Assembly (NCBI RefSeq): GCF_030272615.1
Contig: NW_026729182.1
Location: forward strand, 93,001-157,000
Direction: 5' to 3'
Length of the DNA: 64,000 nucleotides
Source: Cryptomeria japonica
Taxonomy: Eukaryota; Streptophyta; Pinopsida; Cupressales; Cupressaceae
Made by a program: the position numbers and the translations under genes. The notes beneath the pieces were generated by a model. That model did no database searches. It saw only the letters and a list, made by a program, of their open reading frames with translations, and was not told where the DNA came from. The number at the start of each line of letters is the position of its first letter. The first letter of the stretch is position 1. Below, piece by piece: positions 23,183 to 34,269 of the stretch.

Positions 23183-23991
23183 TGTATATGGTGAAAATGG
23201 ATAAAATAATATTGAAAGACTAAATGAATTCAACCACAAAACTCTAGCCTAACAACAACAAAGATCCACCATAACATATGAAGATTACCTAAGACAATGC
23301 AAATCAAATGAAATCACAAAGATTATACCATCACATGTCCAATAGGGTTTGGATCTCCATTCTTCCTATCTCCATTGATCTTGCTTGATATATTTGCTCT
23401 CAGATTTTATATGTGAACAAGAGCTCAACAAAGAACGGAAATGTGGTTGCAAGTAGGCTTGATCGCATATAAAAGTTTAAAAGCGTAGTCGGGTAGTCAA
23501 TTGATTAGGATGCATAGATTGATTAGAATGATTGATTAGGGTTGATAATGAAGGAAACATCTCCTTATATAGAAGACAATATAAGAAATAGAGGGATAAG
23601 ATTGAGAGGTGTAAAAGATAAATGGTCGGCTATGATTAGAGGGTAGGTAGAGGAAATAATAAAATAATGAGGGTAGGTAGTGTATGAATTAAGAGATGAA
23701 TGACATGTGTCATAGGTAGAAAAGGTTAATGAATTAATTAAATAAATAAAGATTTATTTAATTAATAGTAGAAGTGGGATCAATTTAATAAATAAGATAT
23801 TTATTTAATTTAGGAAAAGGATAATTTAAATAAATAAAGGTATTTATTTAAATGAGAAATAAGGCTAGAAGAGGATAAATGAATTAATTAAACAAATAAA
23901 GATTTATTTAATTAATAGAAGAATTAGGCTAAAGTAATTAAATAAATAAAGATATTTATTTAATTAGTCATGACAATTTTAGGTGTCTACA
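23183..23991 (-). repeat. solo LTR, family shared with 30554-31493
   Basis: On the minus strand it runs from TGTAGACACCTAAAATTG to ACCATATACA, with TG/CA ends. It is flanked by GTTCT (23178-23182) and CTTCT (23992-23996), a target duplication with one mismatch. A minus-strand TATATAAGGAG lies near 23562-23574. Palindromic AAATAAATAAAGATTTATTT motifs recur in the U3 part. No coding part is adjacent. Confidence 0.7.
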
Positions 23992-24329
23992 CTTCTAACA
24001 CCCTCATCTCCTCTCACATTGGCTGCAAGGTGATCTGGTAAATTTTGTTCTTATTCTTTTTTTGCAGACTCAACATATTGATTTGCTTGGTTTTGGTTAT
24101 ATTGTTGGCTTAGTCTTGGATTGTTAATTGCTTTGGTTTTACAAGATTCGATTTGGATAAACCAAATCAATCCCATGAACAAAGGGAATATCGCCACCTC
24201 CCATACTTTATTTTCTTGCCAGTCTTATCGCCCCACACTCTTCTTTGTTCTCCTTCTGACTCAGATCGATTCTCTTTTGAAAAATGTGATTGCCATTTCA
24301 TTAACTCTTGTAGATTTCTCTGAAAACGT

Positions 24330-24332
<3 letters not shown>

Positions 24333-24382
<50 letters not shown>
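24333..24382. repeat. (AT)n microsatellite
   Basis: About 25 uninterrupted AT units. It lies near the presumed 3' end of the LINE to its right. Confidence 0.95.
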
Positions 24383-24384
<2 letters not shown>

Positions 24385-24719
24385 ATTTTTGATTACTAAT
24401 GCTTTTTTTTCGTGTTCTACCTCTTATTCGAGTTTTAGCATGAATTGATTTCCAAGAGGGCTTTGGGTATCACTTTTCTCCATTTCTCCCTTCTGCGTAT
24501 TCATTGGTGCTCAGATTTGGATTTATATGTTTGATAAGACCAAATCAACTCCTATGAAGCTATTTGCTCCTTTCAAATTCGATGGAGGGGACTTGTTCAA
24601 GTCCACAATTAAAGAAAGATTAGCCATATAGGGCAAATAATTATAGGCTAGGGTTAGGCTCAAATTATAGTAATAAAGTCTTAGAATCAAACCTTGATTA
24701 AGGGGCTAACCATTAGGTT

Positions 24720-25335
24720 TTGATTGAGTTGCCACAATTGACCGAGGCAGAGAAGAGTGAATACAAAAAGCGAAATTTATCTTTATACCATGTCTAAAAT
24801 GATTTAACATAGGGAAGAGTTGAGACTGAAATATTTTAAATATGTGCTCAAGAGTCATATAACTCATCAGAACCTCTAAAACATCCTTCCACTCCCTTGG
24901 AAGATCCTCCTTGTTGAACCATTCTACAAATGATTTATTTTTTCACCTTTCATCAGGGATTTCTTGAAGTTGTCATTGTAATTTCCTTTGGGTTTCAAAG
25001 GAAAAGTAGCCAATTCTATTGGGATACCAGTGGCTACATAGATAAGCTCAACAAAAAAATTAAAAGAAATCTCTATGAAATCAACCCACCCTAAACTTTC
25101 TAGGAACAAACAAATCAACCAAAAGGGAAGGGTCATGGCCTACCATTGCCTCTATATAGAAGGAAAAATCCCCCCTTTCAAATGTCAACCATAAAGTGGT
25201 ATCATTTTTCAAGGACACACAATTGTTAGGATCCACTTGAATCAAATCACCACCCATGGTAGGCCTAAGCATAATAGTGGAAGTGACTTTACTCAAAACA
25301 ATCAAATTAGGAAAGTTGGAGACAAAAAGCACAAA
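24720..25335 (-). pseudogene. third ORF of the second LINE
   Basis: Readable in two frames. The first (25335-25081) has MGGDLIQVDPNNC, FERGDFSFYIEAMVG and HDPSLLVDLF; the second (25136-24720) has VELIYVATGIPIE, LMSYMTLEHIFKIFQSQLF and PMLNHFRHGIKINFAF. These align in order with the third ORF of the LINE at 11182-9652 (MGGNKKRFEP, DPSAMKNF, VIAEATGM, SYITLDERFTRAYGHHF, VLNHFCHGDKVSFSY). Two frame changes and stops show decay. Function unknown. Confidence 0.7.
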
Positions 25336-25664
25336 AAGTCAGACTTTAATGATTTTTAAATAGGTGATCCCGTTTGAAAGAGAAAAGGACTTTCCCCACT
25401 TAGGATAATGATGATAGTGGAAAAAGAAAACAAAATAAACCATTACAAATATGACATCCCATATATCAAGTGTCCATACTAGATTTTTGATCATTTAGAA
25501 TCATTGTACCCATATCATCTAGGAGGTCGTGCATAGAGGTCCACACCTTCAATCTTTTTATGAAAGGTCCCAAATTAGCTAGCCTATTAGCTAATGTGTT
25601 CCCTCTTCCTAGAGAGTGTGAGTTAATTTGTATGGTGAAAATCAAAGACGAGATTTCTCATAGT

Positions 25665-26123
25665 TTAGCTAGGGGATGCCTTACCATTAAGCATCATGAT
25701 TATGTTTCTCGAGTCACCTTCAACAATAATTGTAACAAAGCCTTTATCATTTTCTAGAGATATACCATGGTACATAGGAGCTGCCTTAGCAAAGTTGGAG
25801 GTCTTGACCCCTAAATTGATCATGTAGGAAATAATCAAGCTATCTAACTCATCCCTAATGATGCCTCCCTTTGTCACTCGACTTGGATTTCCCTTTGATG
25901 AGCCGTAAAATGTTAATTTTAGCCAACCAATTTCAAGGGGACTAGTGAATAAAGTTTCTAAATCCAAAGCCCAAGAGATGAAATTAGAGAGGGAGAGAAA
26001 AATCTTCCAATTAGCAATGTTGATCTTAAGAGGCGAGGGGGACTTCTTGTGCTTGGAAGAGGGAAAACACTTGATATTATCCTTTATGTTGTGGATAATG
26101 GAGATCACTAAAGCTTCCCACAA
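25665..26123 (-). pseudogene. RNase H domain of the second LINE
   Basis: LKLTFYGSSKGNPSRVTKGG aligns with the first motif, but the catalytic Asp of the IDGAS pattern is Tyr (FYGSS). VEGDSRNIIMML keeps the second Asp. The domain ends early at a stop in GKASPS. It is a decayed copy. Confidence 0.8.
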
Positions 26124-26299
26124 AAATTTCTTATCCCTAAAAATTATGTTGTTATGCTCTTTCTAAATACTCTAGCTTGAGTGAAGAAAACCCTACCGCT
26201 AAAGCTGAACAATCAAGGGGTGGGAGAATTGGGGGGGGGGGGGTCAAGGAATATGAAACCAACATGGGATCTTTTTGCCAAGTCTAGGTTGAAGAGAAT

Positions 26300-28300
26300 G
26301 TTTAAATAGTACTCACAATGGAATAAGAGATGAATGATAGTTTCTTTAATGTTTTAGCAAAAAAAAAAAACGATTGACCAATTACTTACCTCTTTTCTAG
26401 AGATTATCAATGGCACGAATTTTTCTATGACAAAATATCCACAAAAAAAGTAGACTTTAGGGATGGTTCTACATCTCCATATGTTTCTCCACTCAAATTG
26501 AGGAGGCCACAAAGGAGAGAAGAGATTGAATCTAGACTTGACCGATTAAATCCCATCCTTAGAAGAAGGCCAAACCAGAATATCAAGAGAATGAGGTCTA
26601 TAAAATATTTGCATGTTATAGATCGAGGAGTTCAATAGTAGCAACATGAATTGTGGGATCAAATTTTTTAGGATCAGTTTTCTAAGGAGACGAAGAAATA
26701 TTCCAATAGTCCTTGACAATGACATAAAGTCTCCTAGTTAAGTCCACCTCAATAGCCAAGCATAGAGGGTGGAACTATAGAGGAACATAAGAGGCCCAAG
26801 GATCCTTCCAAAAGTAGACTAGTTCACCATTACCTAGCTTCCAAATCACATTATTGCTTAATAAGGATCTATTTTTAAGAATGCTATTGTAGATGTGATA
26901 ACCATGAGGCAAAGTGTCCAAATGAAGAAACAATCTTCCTTCCCTTCCTTGCAAATATTTAGCTCTCAAAACACTTGACCAGTTAGAGGGAATCATAAGA
27001 ATTATCTAGCTAAATTTTGAGAGAAAATAAGTATTCGAGGTTTTAGTATTTCTAATGTTAAGGCCCCTTGACTTTTTACAAGAGAAAAACATCTCCTAAT
27101 CCACAATGGATACATGATTCTTTTGATCCATCCTTGACTAGAGGAAACTTCTTTGACTCTATTCTAACTTCTTAGTCTATGAAGAAAGAATTTGAAAAAG
27201 AGAAAGAAGAGAGATATAGGTACTTTGGAGAGAAGCCTTAACCAAGTAGAATTTCCCAATATTACTCAAAGGAGACCTTTCCAACCAGCAAGTGTTTTTT
27301 GAATCTGTTTCAGTAAAGATGACCAAACAAAACTATAAAATTTTGATGTTGTTAAGTGCATACCCAAATAGGATGAAGGAAGGTTGGAGATTTGACACTT
27401 TAGCAAACTAGCAATACAGACTTGAAGAGAGGGATGGACATGCATGAAATATAAAGTAGTTTTTTTTAGATTTATCTTTTGACCTAGGACCATAGCTTAA
27501 TCTAACAAAATAGAGACCCAACCCTTAGCCTCCACCATGGAAGAATACCCAATGAATATGGTATCATCAACAAAACATTGATGGGAAACAAACTAAGGGG
27601 ACAAAGATAGCCTAACACATTGAAAGAGGCATGTTCTCACACTATTATCGATGTTTTTTCCAACCACATCAACCAATAGAATGAACAAGTAGGGAGAGAG
27701 AGGATCCCTTTGATGGACCCCTCCAAAGACCAAGAAAAAACCTTAAGGGGAGCCATAAACAAGAATAGAGAACATAGGGGAATGATTGAGAACTTCAATC
27801 ATTTGCAAAATCTTGCCACAAAACTTGAACTTACTTAAAACCCTTGAGAGGAATAGCCATGATACTGTGTTATATGTTATAGAAATGTCCAAATTTAAGA
27901 GCATAGTTTATCTCTTACTTTTTTACCTAGAAGAAACCCCTTCTAGTGGGCATTAATCATGTTAATGATTTAATTTGATTGACCACCAGTTTAGAAAAAA
28001 ACTTATGTAGAGTATTACAAAGGTTGATAGGCCTAAACTTTGACATTCTATTTGCACCAACCTTTTTAGGGATAAGGACATTATTTCTCTAAGAGGCCTG
28101 TGAGTAGATTGAAACTCCTTGATAGCTAAAATAACATCAGGACCCACAATACTCCAATGCATTTGACAAAAAGTCAAGGGGAATCCATTTAGACTTAGGA
28201 ACTTAAAGGGGCTAAGAGAAAAGACCACAATTTTTGCTTCTTCTAAAAATCTAAGTTCTAGGGCCTCCAAATCATGGGGAAAGGGAGTTGGGAATAGCCT
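26300..28300 (-). pseudogene. RT and zinc-binding region of the second LINE
   Basis: Pieces in several frames: FCQMHWSIVGPDVILAIKEF (28150 region), LSTFVILYISFF, then GQKINLKKTTLYF and SSYLGMHL (27480-27370), LAGWKGLL, and WSSVLRAKYLQGREG with VIWKLGNGELVYFWKDPW (26996-26775), the last typical of the zf-RVT region. A catalytic FxDD stretch lies near 27560 but is broken. The enzyme is inactive. Confidence 0.8.
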
Positions 28301-28593
28301 AAAGGATTATATTTGAAACTTGATTGAAGAGGGGATAAGAATTAGGGGGTGGATTGAGAAGATTCTTGAAAAAATTGACTCCTTCCTGGTAGATCTATTC
28401 AACGTGATAGAAGACCGTACTATCTACCCAGATAAGTTCAAAAATTCTATTGCTTTTATTATGCTTGTGGATAGATTGATGAAATAAATTAGTGTTCAGA
28501 TTACTCTCCTTAATCCATTTAAGTATGAATCTTTGCTTCTAAAAAATCTTCTCTTTTTCCACAAGATTATGAAGCTTTCTCAAGAGAACTTTC

Positions 28594-29600
28594 TTATAAA
28601 GCTAGCTTGGGAGAGGCCCCAACCTTGTCCATGTAAATATTGATAGAAATAATTTGAACTTTAATGTCCTTCTGAGAGAAGATGTTACAAAATGAAAACT
28701 CTTTCCACTCAATGAGATTTCTCTTTATTATTTTAAGTTTTTGAACTAAATAAAATATTGTATTCTCTTGAACCTCCAAATCCCACCAAAGAGCTAAAAT
28801 CCCCTTCAAATTAGGTTGATGGGTCCATAATAGTTTGACGCTGAAGGGAAATTTTATAGTAGGCTTGGAAAGGAGCCAATGGAGGAGGCTAGGAAAATGA
28901 CTAGAGCCAAAATGAATCATCGAAGAAGGGTGACCATGATTAATGAGATTCCAAGAGGATATTAGACAACAATCAAGGCAGACCTAGATGTAGCCATATC
29001 CAGATCTCTTATTGGACCAAATACATTTCATCCCTTCTAAATCCAATTCAATTAAACCCCCATGAATCAAAAGAAGATGGAGATCCACCATAATATTAGA
29101 AAAGTGACCGACACCCCCTATTTTCTATGGGGTCAAAAGGGGAGTCTTAAAATATCCCATAAGCATCCAATTGGAATCCTAGAAATTAACTTTGAGGCTA
29201 AGAAGGGAATACCATTGACCTCTCCTCATCACTTGATTATTTGAGAGAATAGATGATTGAGAGGATCCTTTTTGAATTGTTGGCCACATCATAAAAGAAG
29301 TTATTAAGATAATGTTCATCTTTAGAGTTGAGAACACTAGTTAAGTTGTGGGGTTTCCATAATGTCATTAAACCCCTAGAGGCACCATCTACATCCACAA
29401 CCAAAGAATTAGAGAAATGCTAGATAAACTTACTCACTTTGACAAAAGCATTAACACTCATATTGGTTTCCCGAAGAAGAAGAATCTCAGGTTTGATTTT
29501 TTTAATGATATTTTTTATTATATTTTTCTTATGAAGAATATTTAACCCCCTTTTATTCCAAGAGAGAATGATCAATTTTTAGATTTCCCCAAATAGGGAT
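28594..29600 (-). pseudogene. endonuclease domain of the second LINE
   Basis: LSWNKRGLN, KPEILLLRETNMS and LVVDVDGASRGLMTLW match the start of plant LINE endonucleases (usually SWNVRGLN, LQETK). WSNKRSGYGY and SSHFPSLLHWLL match the C-terminal end (usually SDHFPI). This enzyme nicks target DNA to prime reverse transcription. Stops and at least one frameshift break it. Confidence 0.75.
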
Positions 29601-29652
29601 CCTCTAGAGTACTCTTGCATTGAATGACCACATCTCTTACCACATTTGACTG

Positions 29653-30420
29653 TCATGTTTCTTTGGTAGGCTTGCAGCTAGGTTTCAAATCTTTTCCCAC
29701 ATCCGTAGTTTTTCTTAGGCTCTTGAATGAGGAAGAAGGAGTAGAAGGGATCCTAATAAAAGAAAGAGGCCTAGAAGAACCCACCAGAGGAGAAGGAAAG
29801 AGGATCTCGACGAGGGCTGAGTCTCGCTTAAATAGGACCACTTCAAAAGGGTTGAATTGAGACTTTGAAGAGAGGACTAGAGGGGATGAGGTCCAACACC
29901 ACAATGGACCATCAGAGGGTGGGGGCATGTAGTTCTCTTGAGTTGGGGCCGTTGAATCTAAAAATAAAGATTTTTTAGAAGCCAAATTCTTGAGTAACAC
30001 AAAAGTAGAAGGAGATCTTTCTGACCGACCATCAGGAGAGTTAGTAGTCAGATCATTAGAAGGAGAAATATTTAAGACCAAAACATTGACAAGGACCTCC
30101 TTAGATATCTTAGGAACCAATGAATCCAATTGAGGGATAGAAGCTTAAAAATGACACCTCTAAGATGGAGAGTTGAGGAAGACAAAATGGTCATAGAACA
30201 ATCAACTAAAATCCCCTCCTCGATGGAAGACTAGATCCAAAACCTGTTTGGAGATATAAGACTCGAGAACTTCCAATACTGGTGGAGTAGTAAGTGATCA
30301 CTTCCACTTAAATAGAGGAAGAGGGATAACCTTCCTACAACTAGCTTTAGGGCAAGCATCACTTTGGTGACTTGGTAAAGAGAAAATATGGCAAAAAGAG
30401 GTAGAATTTTAAAATTCTAG
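29653..30420 (-). pseudogene. ORF1 remnant of the second LINE
   Basis: A 158-codon open stretch (30129-29653) is Ser/Pro-rich, without a domain I can name. Just upstream, near 30330-30400, SFCHIFSLPSHQSDACPKA resembles a degenerate zinc knuckle (C..H....C) as in plant L1 ORF1. Assignment rests mostly on position before the endonuclease. Confidence 0.5.
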
Positions 30421-30553
30421 GAGTTGAGACTAGGAATCAAAATGGGATTCCAACCTCACTGAATTCGATAATACCTTGTGATGTTCAATGTTAACAAAAA
30501 AGTGAGTGAAAACTAGCCTATATTTGCTTTTTAATGATAATATCAATAGAGAG

Positions 30554-31493
30554 TGTATACGATGAAAATGGAATGTTAAAACTATTGTAAAACCAACAAA
30601 GATCCAGCCACATAAAACCCTAGTTCTACAATTAAGATCTACCATACAACAATGAAGAACCTAAAACATGCAAAATATAAAAAACATGAAAGATTATACC
30701 ATTCACATGCTTAGTAAGGTTTGATTTCAATTTTTTCCTATCTTCATCGATCTTGTTTGATATAATTGTTCTCAAATTTTGTATTGTGCACAAGATCTCA
30801 ACAAAGAACAAATTGTGGTTGTGTAGATGCTTGATTGCTTGATCGCATGAAGGATTGATTGATCACATACTAAATCATCAGGGTTGGTAAGGATGAAAGG
30901 ATCCTCTTATATAGAAGACACCTTATAAAATAGAGGGATATAATTAAGAGGTGAAAGGATAAATGGTTGGCTAGGATTAAATGGTAGGTAGAGGAAATAA
31001 TAAAATATTAGAGAGGTTGTTAAAGGAAAATTAAGAGATGGATAACAAGTGTCATGGAGGGAAAAAGCTAATTAGTTAATTAAATAAATAAAGATCTATT
31101 TAATTAATAGAAGAGGTGGGACCAATTAAATAAATAAAATGTTTTTTTATTTAATGTAGGGAAAGGATAATTTAAATAAATAAAAATATTTATTTAAATA
31201 GCTTGGAAAGGATAATTTAAATAAATAAAAATATTTATTTAAATAGGGAAAGGATAATTTAAATAAATAAAAATATTTATTTAAATAGGGAAAGGATAAT
31301 TTAAATAAATAAAAATATTTATTTAAATAGGGAAATGATAATTTAAATAAATAAAAATATTTATTTAAATAGGGAAAGGCTAGAAGAGGATAAATGAATA
31401 TTTAAATAAATAAAAATCTATTTAATTAATAGAAGGCTTAGGATAAAATAATTAAATATATAAATCAGACTAGAACAATTTTAGGGGTCTACA
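30554..31493 (-). repeat. LTR, same family as 23183-23991
   Basis: It has the same TGTAGAC start and TATACA end, the same TATATAAGAGG promoter block (about 30905-30917, minus) and the same internal order as the solo LTR, but is longer because of a palindromic tandem array. The flanking pentamers (GAGAG, TTTTA) do not match, so it is not a clean solo LTR. Confidence 0.65.
31158..31377. repeat. tandem array of palindromic 42-bp units
   Basis: Five units of GGGAAAGGATAATTTAAATA plus a self-complementary core (ATTTAAATAAATA ... TATTTATTTAAAT). The units are nearly identical. The related LTR at 23183 has only one comparable unit. Confidence 0.92.
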
Positions 31494-31672
31494 TTTTAGA
31501 GCATCCTTGTGCTTAGTCAACCCTAAATGAATGGGGTAATGGTAGGAAGTAGGTTTAATTTGAATTTAAAATGTAAAATTAGTGGATAACAGATGCACAG
31601 GAATAATAGATAAATGGATAGAACAATTGTATAAGTTATGAGAAAACATGAAAGATAATAAGTAGTAGATAT

Positions 31673-32848
31673 TGTGTCGACTTGAATTTCATCATCAAAA
31701 TACTACCTGCAGCAAGTTAGTTTCACAAAATACAAAGAAACTGCTACAGGAAATCCAAAATCAACCAATGAAACTACATGAAATACATATGAAATAAAAA
31801 TACTATTATTGCCTTCATGATTTATGTCTCATTGTGTCCTAACTCCACTATTCCTGGTTTTAGATGGTGTGCTCTCAGACAAGCACCAATTGCTTCCAAG
31901 ATGGCATATGAAGAATGGACTGATAACTAGTAGTTAACTAATGCTATGATATGAAATGCTAAATGATTATACTTATTTGCTTCAAGATAAAAAACTCACG
32001 GATGCATAAGTTTTCACAAATGATTAGCTTTGGAAACTCACTTGAAGACTAACTTGAAAACTAACTCTCTATCATCTCAAACTCCCGATCTTATAGACTT
32101 TGAGAGGATAAGATGATGTGGCCTAGATCAATGATCATGATCAGATCTGGAGATTTGGATGGCAGTGAGAAAAGGTGAAGGTTGAGAGAAAGGGGGAAGG
32201 AGAAGAAAAGTGTCACTCATCTCAGCTTGACTGGGTTGCTGACTGAGGGAATCTAGGGATGGTTGGAGAAGATTTAGGCATGAGAGGACAACTGGACTCA
32301 AGTCCTTCCTAAGATGTAGGGATTTTGGAGGGAATATAGAAGAAGGTTATGAAATGTGTGTATGTACACAATATTTTATTAAATTTGGAGGTTGAAGATA
32401 AGTGGCTAATAAATATTTTATTTATTTTAATTTGTTAAATTAATTTAGCCACATGATAGATGAGTTGGCAAAGGAAATATGAAGTGGAGATGGAAGGTAA
32501 GTTGGAAATGAAATTAAATAATTTAAGAAATCATTTAATATTTGAGACTATAGGATAGGAGAATAATCATTAAATATTAGATATTTAAATGATTGGAAGA
32601 AATAATTAAATATTAGATATTTAATTAATTGATTAAAAGGATAATTAAATATTAGATATTTAATTAATTAGAGGAATAGGATAGATGAATTAATTAATAA
32701 AATATTTCAATAAAATTAATTAATAGAAAGACACGAAATGAATTAAATAAATTAATCTTTTCAAATTAACTATTTAATAGAAGAATAAACATTAAATAAA
32801 TACAAAATATTTATTTAATCGCTCATAGCCAATTTTTATGTGTATACA
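31673..32848 (-). repeat. 3' LTR of the Tat element
   Basis: 1176 bp from TGTGTCGACTTG to TGTGTATACA (plus strand). It keeps a 600-bp section (about 31975-32575) absent from the 5' LTR. The AT-rich end holds repeated TTAAATATTAGATATTTAAT motifs. Confidence 0.88.
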
Positions 32849-32862
32849 TTTTTCCCCTCTTT
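32849..32862 (-). other. polypurine tract of the Tat element
   Basis: On the minus strand AAAGAGGGGAAAAA immediately precedes the TGTATACACA start of the 3' LTR, as expected for the plus-strand DNA primer. Confidence 0.85.
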
Positions 32863-33039
32863 GAAATGATGTCAAGACAACATTATTTCAAAGATTAAAT
32901 CAAGTCTCGTTAATGTACCTGATAGAGATAAAAATCTTGATTGTGTGCCCCCTCGGGAGATTGATCGTGAATTTGTTGAATAATTTTGATAAGCAATTGA
33001 TCTCACGGAAATTGAAAATATCCATCAATTAAATTTATT

Positions 33040-33263
<224 letters not shown>

Positions 33264-33507
33264 AATTGCCCCATTGAAAAACATTAATTGCCCTTCCAAA
33301 TAGGAAATATAAAATTAACCAAAGTTAATTTTATTTTCATTTACATCCTTGTCAGCTTTGTGAAGAAATTGTCTTGGTGAGGTGGCAAAATGGTGATCCC
33401 GTTGGAGAACCATCAATTTGAGCGCATTCGATGATATCAACGACCTCCTGAGAATGGCTTTTCAGTATGTATCTTATCCCAAATTTCTCACAACTTGTCA
33501 TTTGAGT

Positions 33508-33545
<38 letters not shown>

Positions 33546-33589
33546 CCACGTTTTTTGGCTATTTTTGAATTTTTTCGATTTTTGGAATT

Positions 33590-34269
33590 ATATTTAGCGT
33601 TTTGTTTTTTGTTGTATCGCTTTTCCATGTAAAGTTAGCGCATTTGATAAGTTTAGCGCATATGCTCATTAGGGTAGCGCATGTGTGATGTATGTTAGCT
33701 ATTTTGCTTGGTCAACACTTTTGGTCTAAGTGTTTGAGCTTGTGATGCTGAAAACAACACTTTTGTTCATTTCACGCATATGCTCGAAAGTTTAGCACTT
33801 TTGTTAAAAAGGTTCACGCATACGTATGGTTTAGCGCTTGTGTTTAATAGAATAGTGCTTTTGTTAAAAGGATTAATGCTTTTGCTTCTGATGAATGTGT
33901 TTGATGTATTTCATAGTAAAAAATCACTTTGATGATTAGATTTAGGTATTTTGACGCACAATTTGTGAAAAACAGGTACTTGATTGTTTGATTTGATAAT
34001 GTTGATTGATAGGATAAACGATTGATCGATTTGATGTGATTGGATAGAGTAGCTCTAAGAAACCGATTTAGTTTCTGATGAAGAGCATAGCAGAGTTTGA
34101 TTTATAGAAAACCGTGATTGATAGGTTTAAATTGATTTGATAGCCTGATTTGCTTCATGTGAAAAAAATTACCAATTGTTGATGTTAGAGATTAGCTATC
34201 TCTTTGATTTGATAGATAGATGATTGATGATCAAATTCTCTTGGTAAATAGGAGGAACTTGATGTTCTC
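33590..34269 (+). other. leader of the antisense ORF with GCGCATTTG/GCGCTTTTG repeats
   Basis: Short degenerate repeats (TAGCGCATTTG, TAGCGCATATGC, TAGCGCTTGTG, AGTGCTTTTGTTAAAAGG) lie upstream of the antisense plant-mobile-domain ORF. Reverse-complement versions (AAAAGCGCTAACC) fill 50980-51260, the sense leader of the same Tat element. Meaning unknown. Confidence 0.55.

Larger units (their letters stand above)
24700..30420 (-). mobile_element. near-full-length decayed L1-type LINE with a third ORF
   Basis: Minus-strand order: ORF1 zinc-knuckle remnant and linker (30420-29653), apurinic-type endonuclease (29600-28594), RT (28300-27200), zinc-binding region (about 27000-26300), RNase H (26123-25665), third ORF (25335-24720). 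Many frameshifts and stops are present, more than in the LINE at 9175-13355. It carries the same extra ORF, so the arrangement RNase H followed by ORF3 is not an accident of one copy. Confidence 0.82.

Noticed and set aside
24121-24399. 92- and 72-codon open frames on both strands around 24.2-24.4 kb
   Set aside because: They run into the AT microsatellite and show no family similarity.
26231-26243. Run of G as a quadruplex or frameshift site
   Set aside because: A single homopolymer in decayed LINE sequence; it may also be a sequencing artefact.
23183-31493. The two related LTRs as the ends of one element enclosing the LINE
   Set aside because: The outer flanks do not match, no Ty3 or copia coding lies between, and the left LTR has its own near-perfect target repeat.
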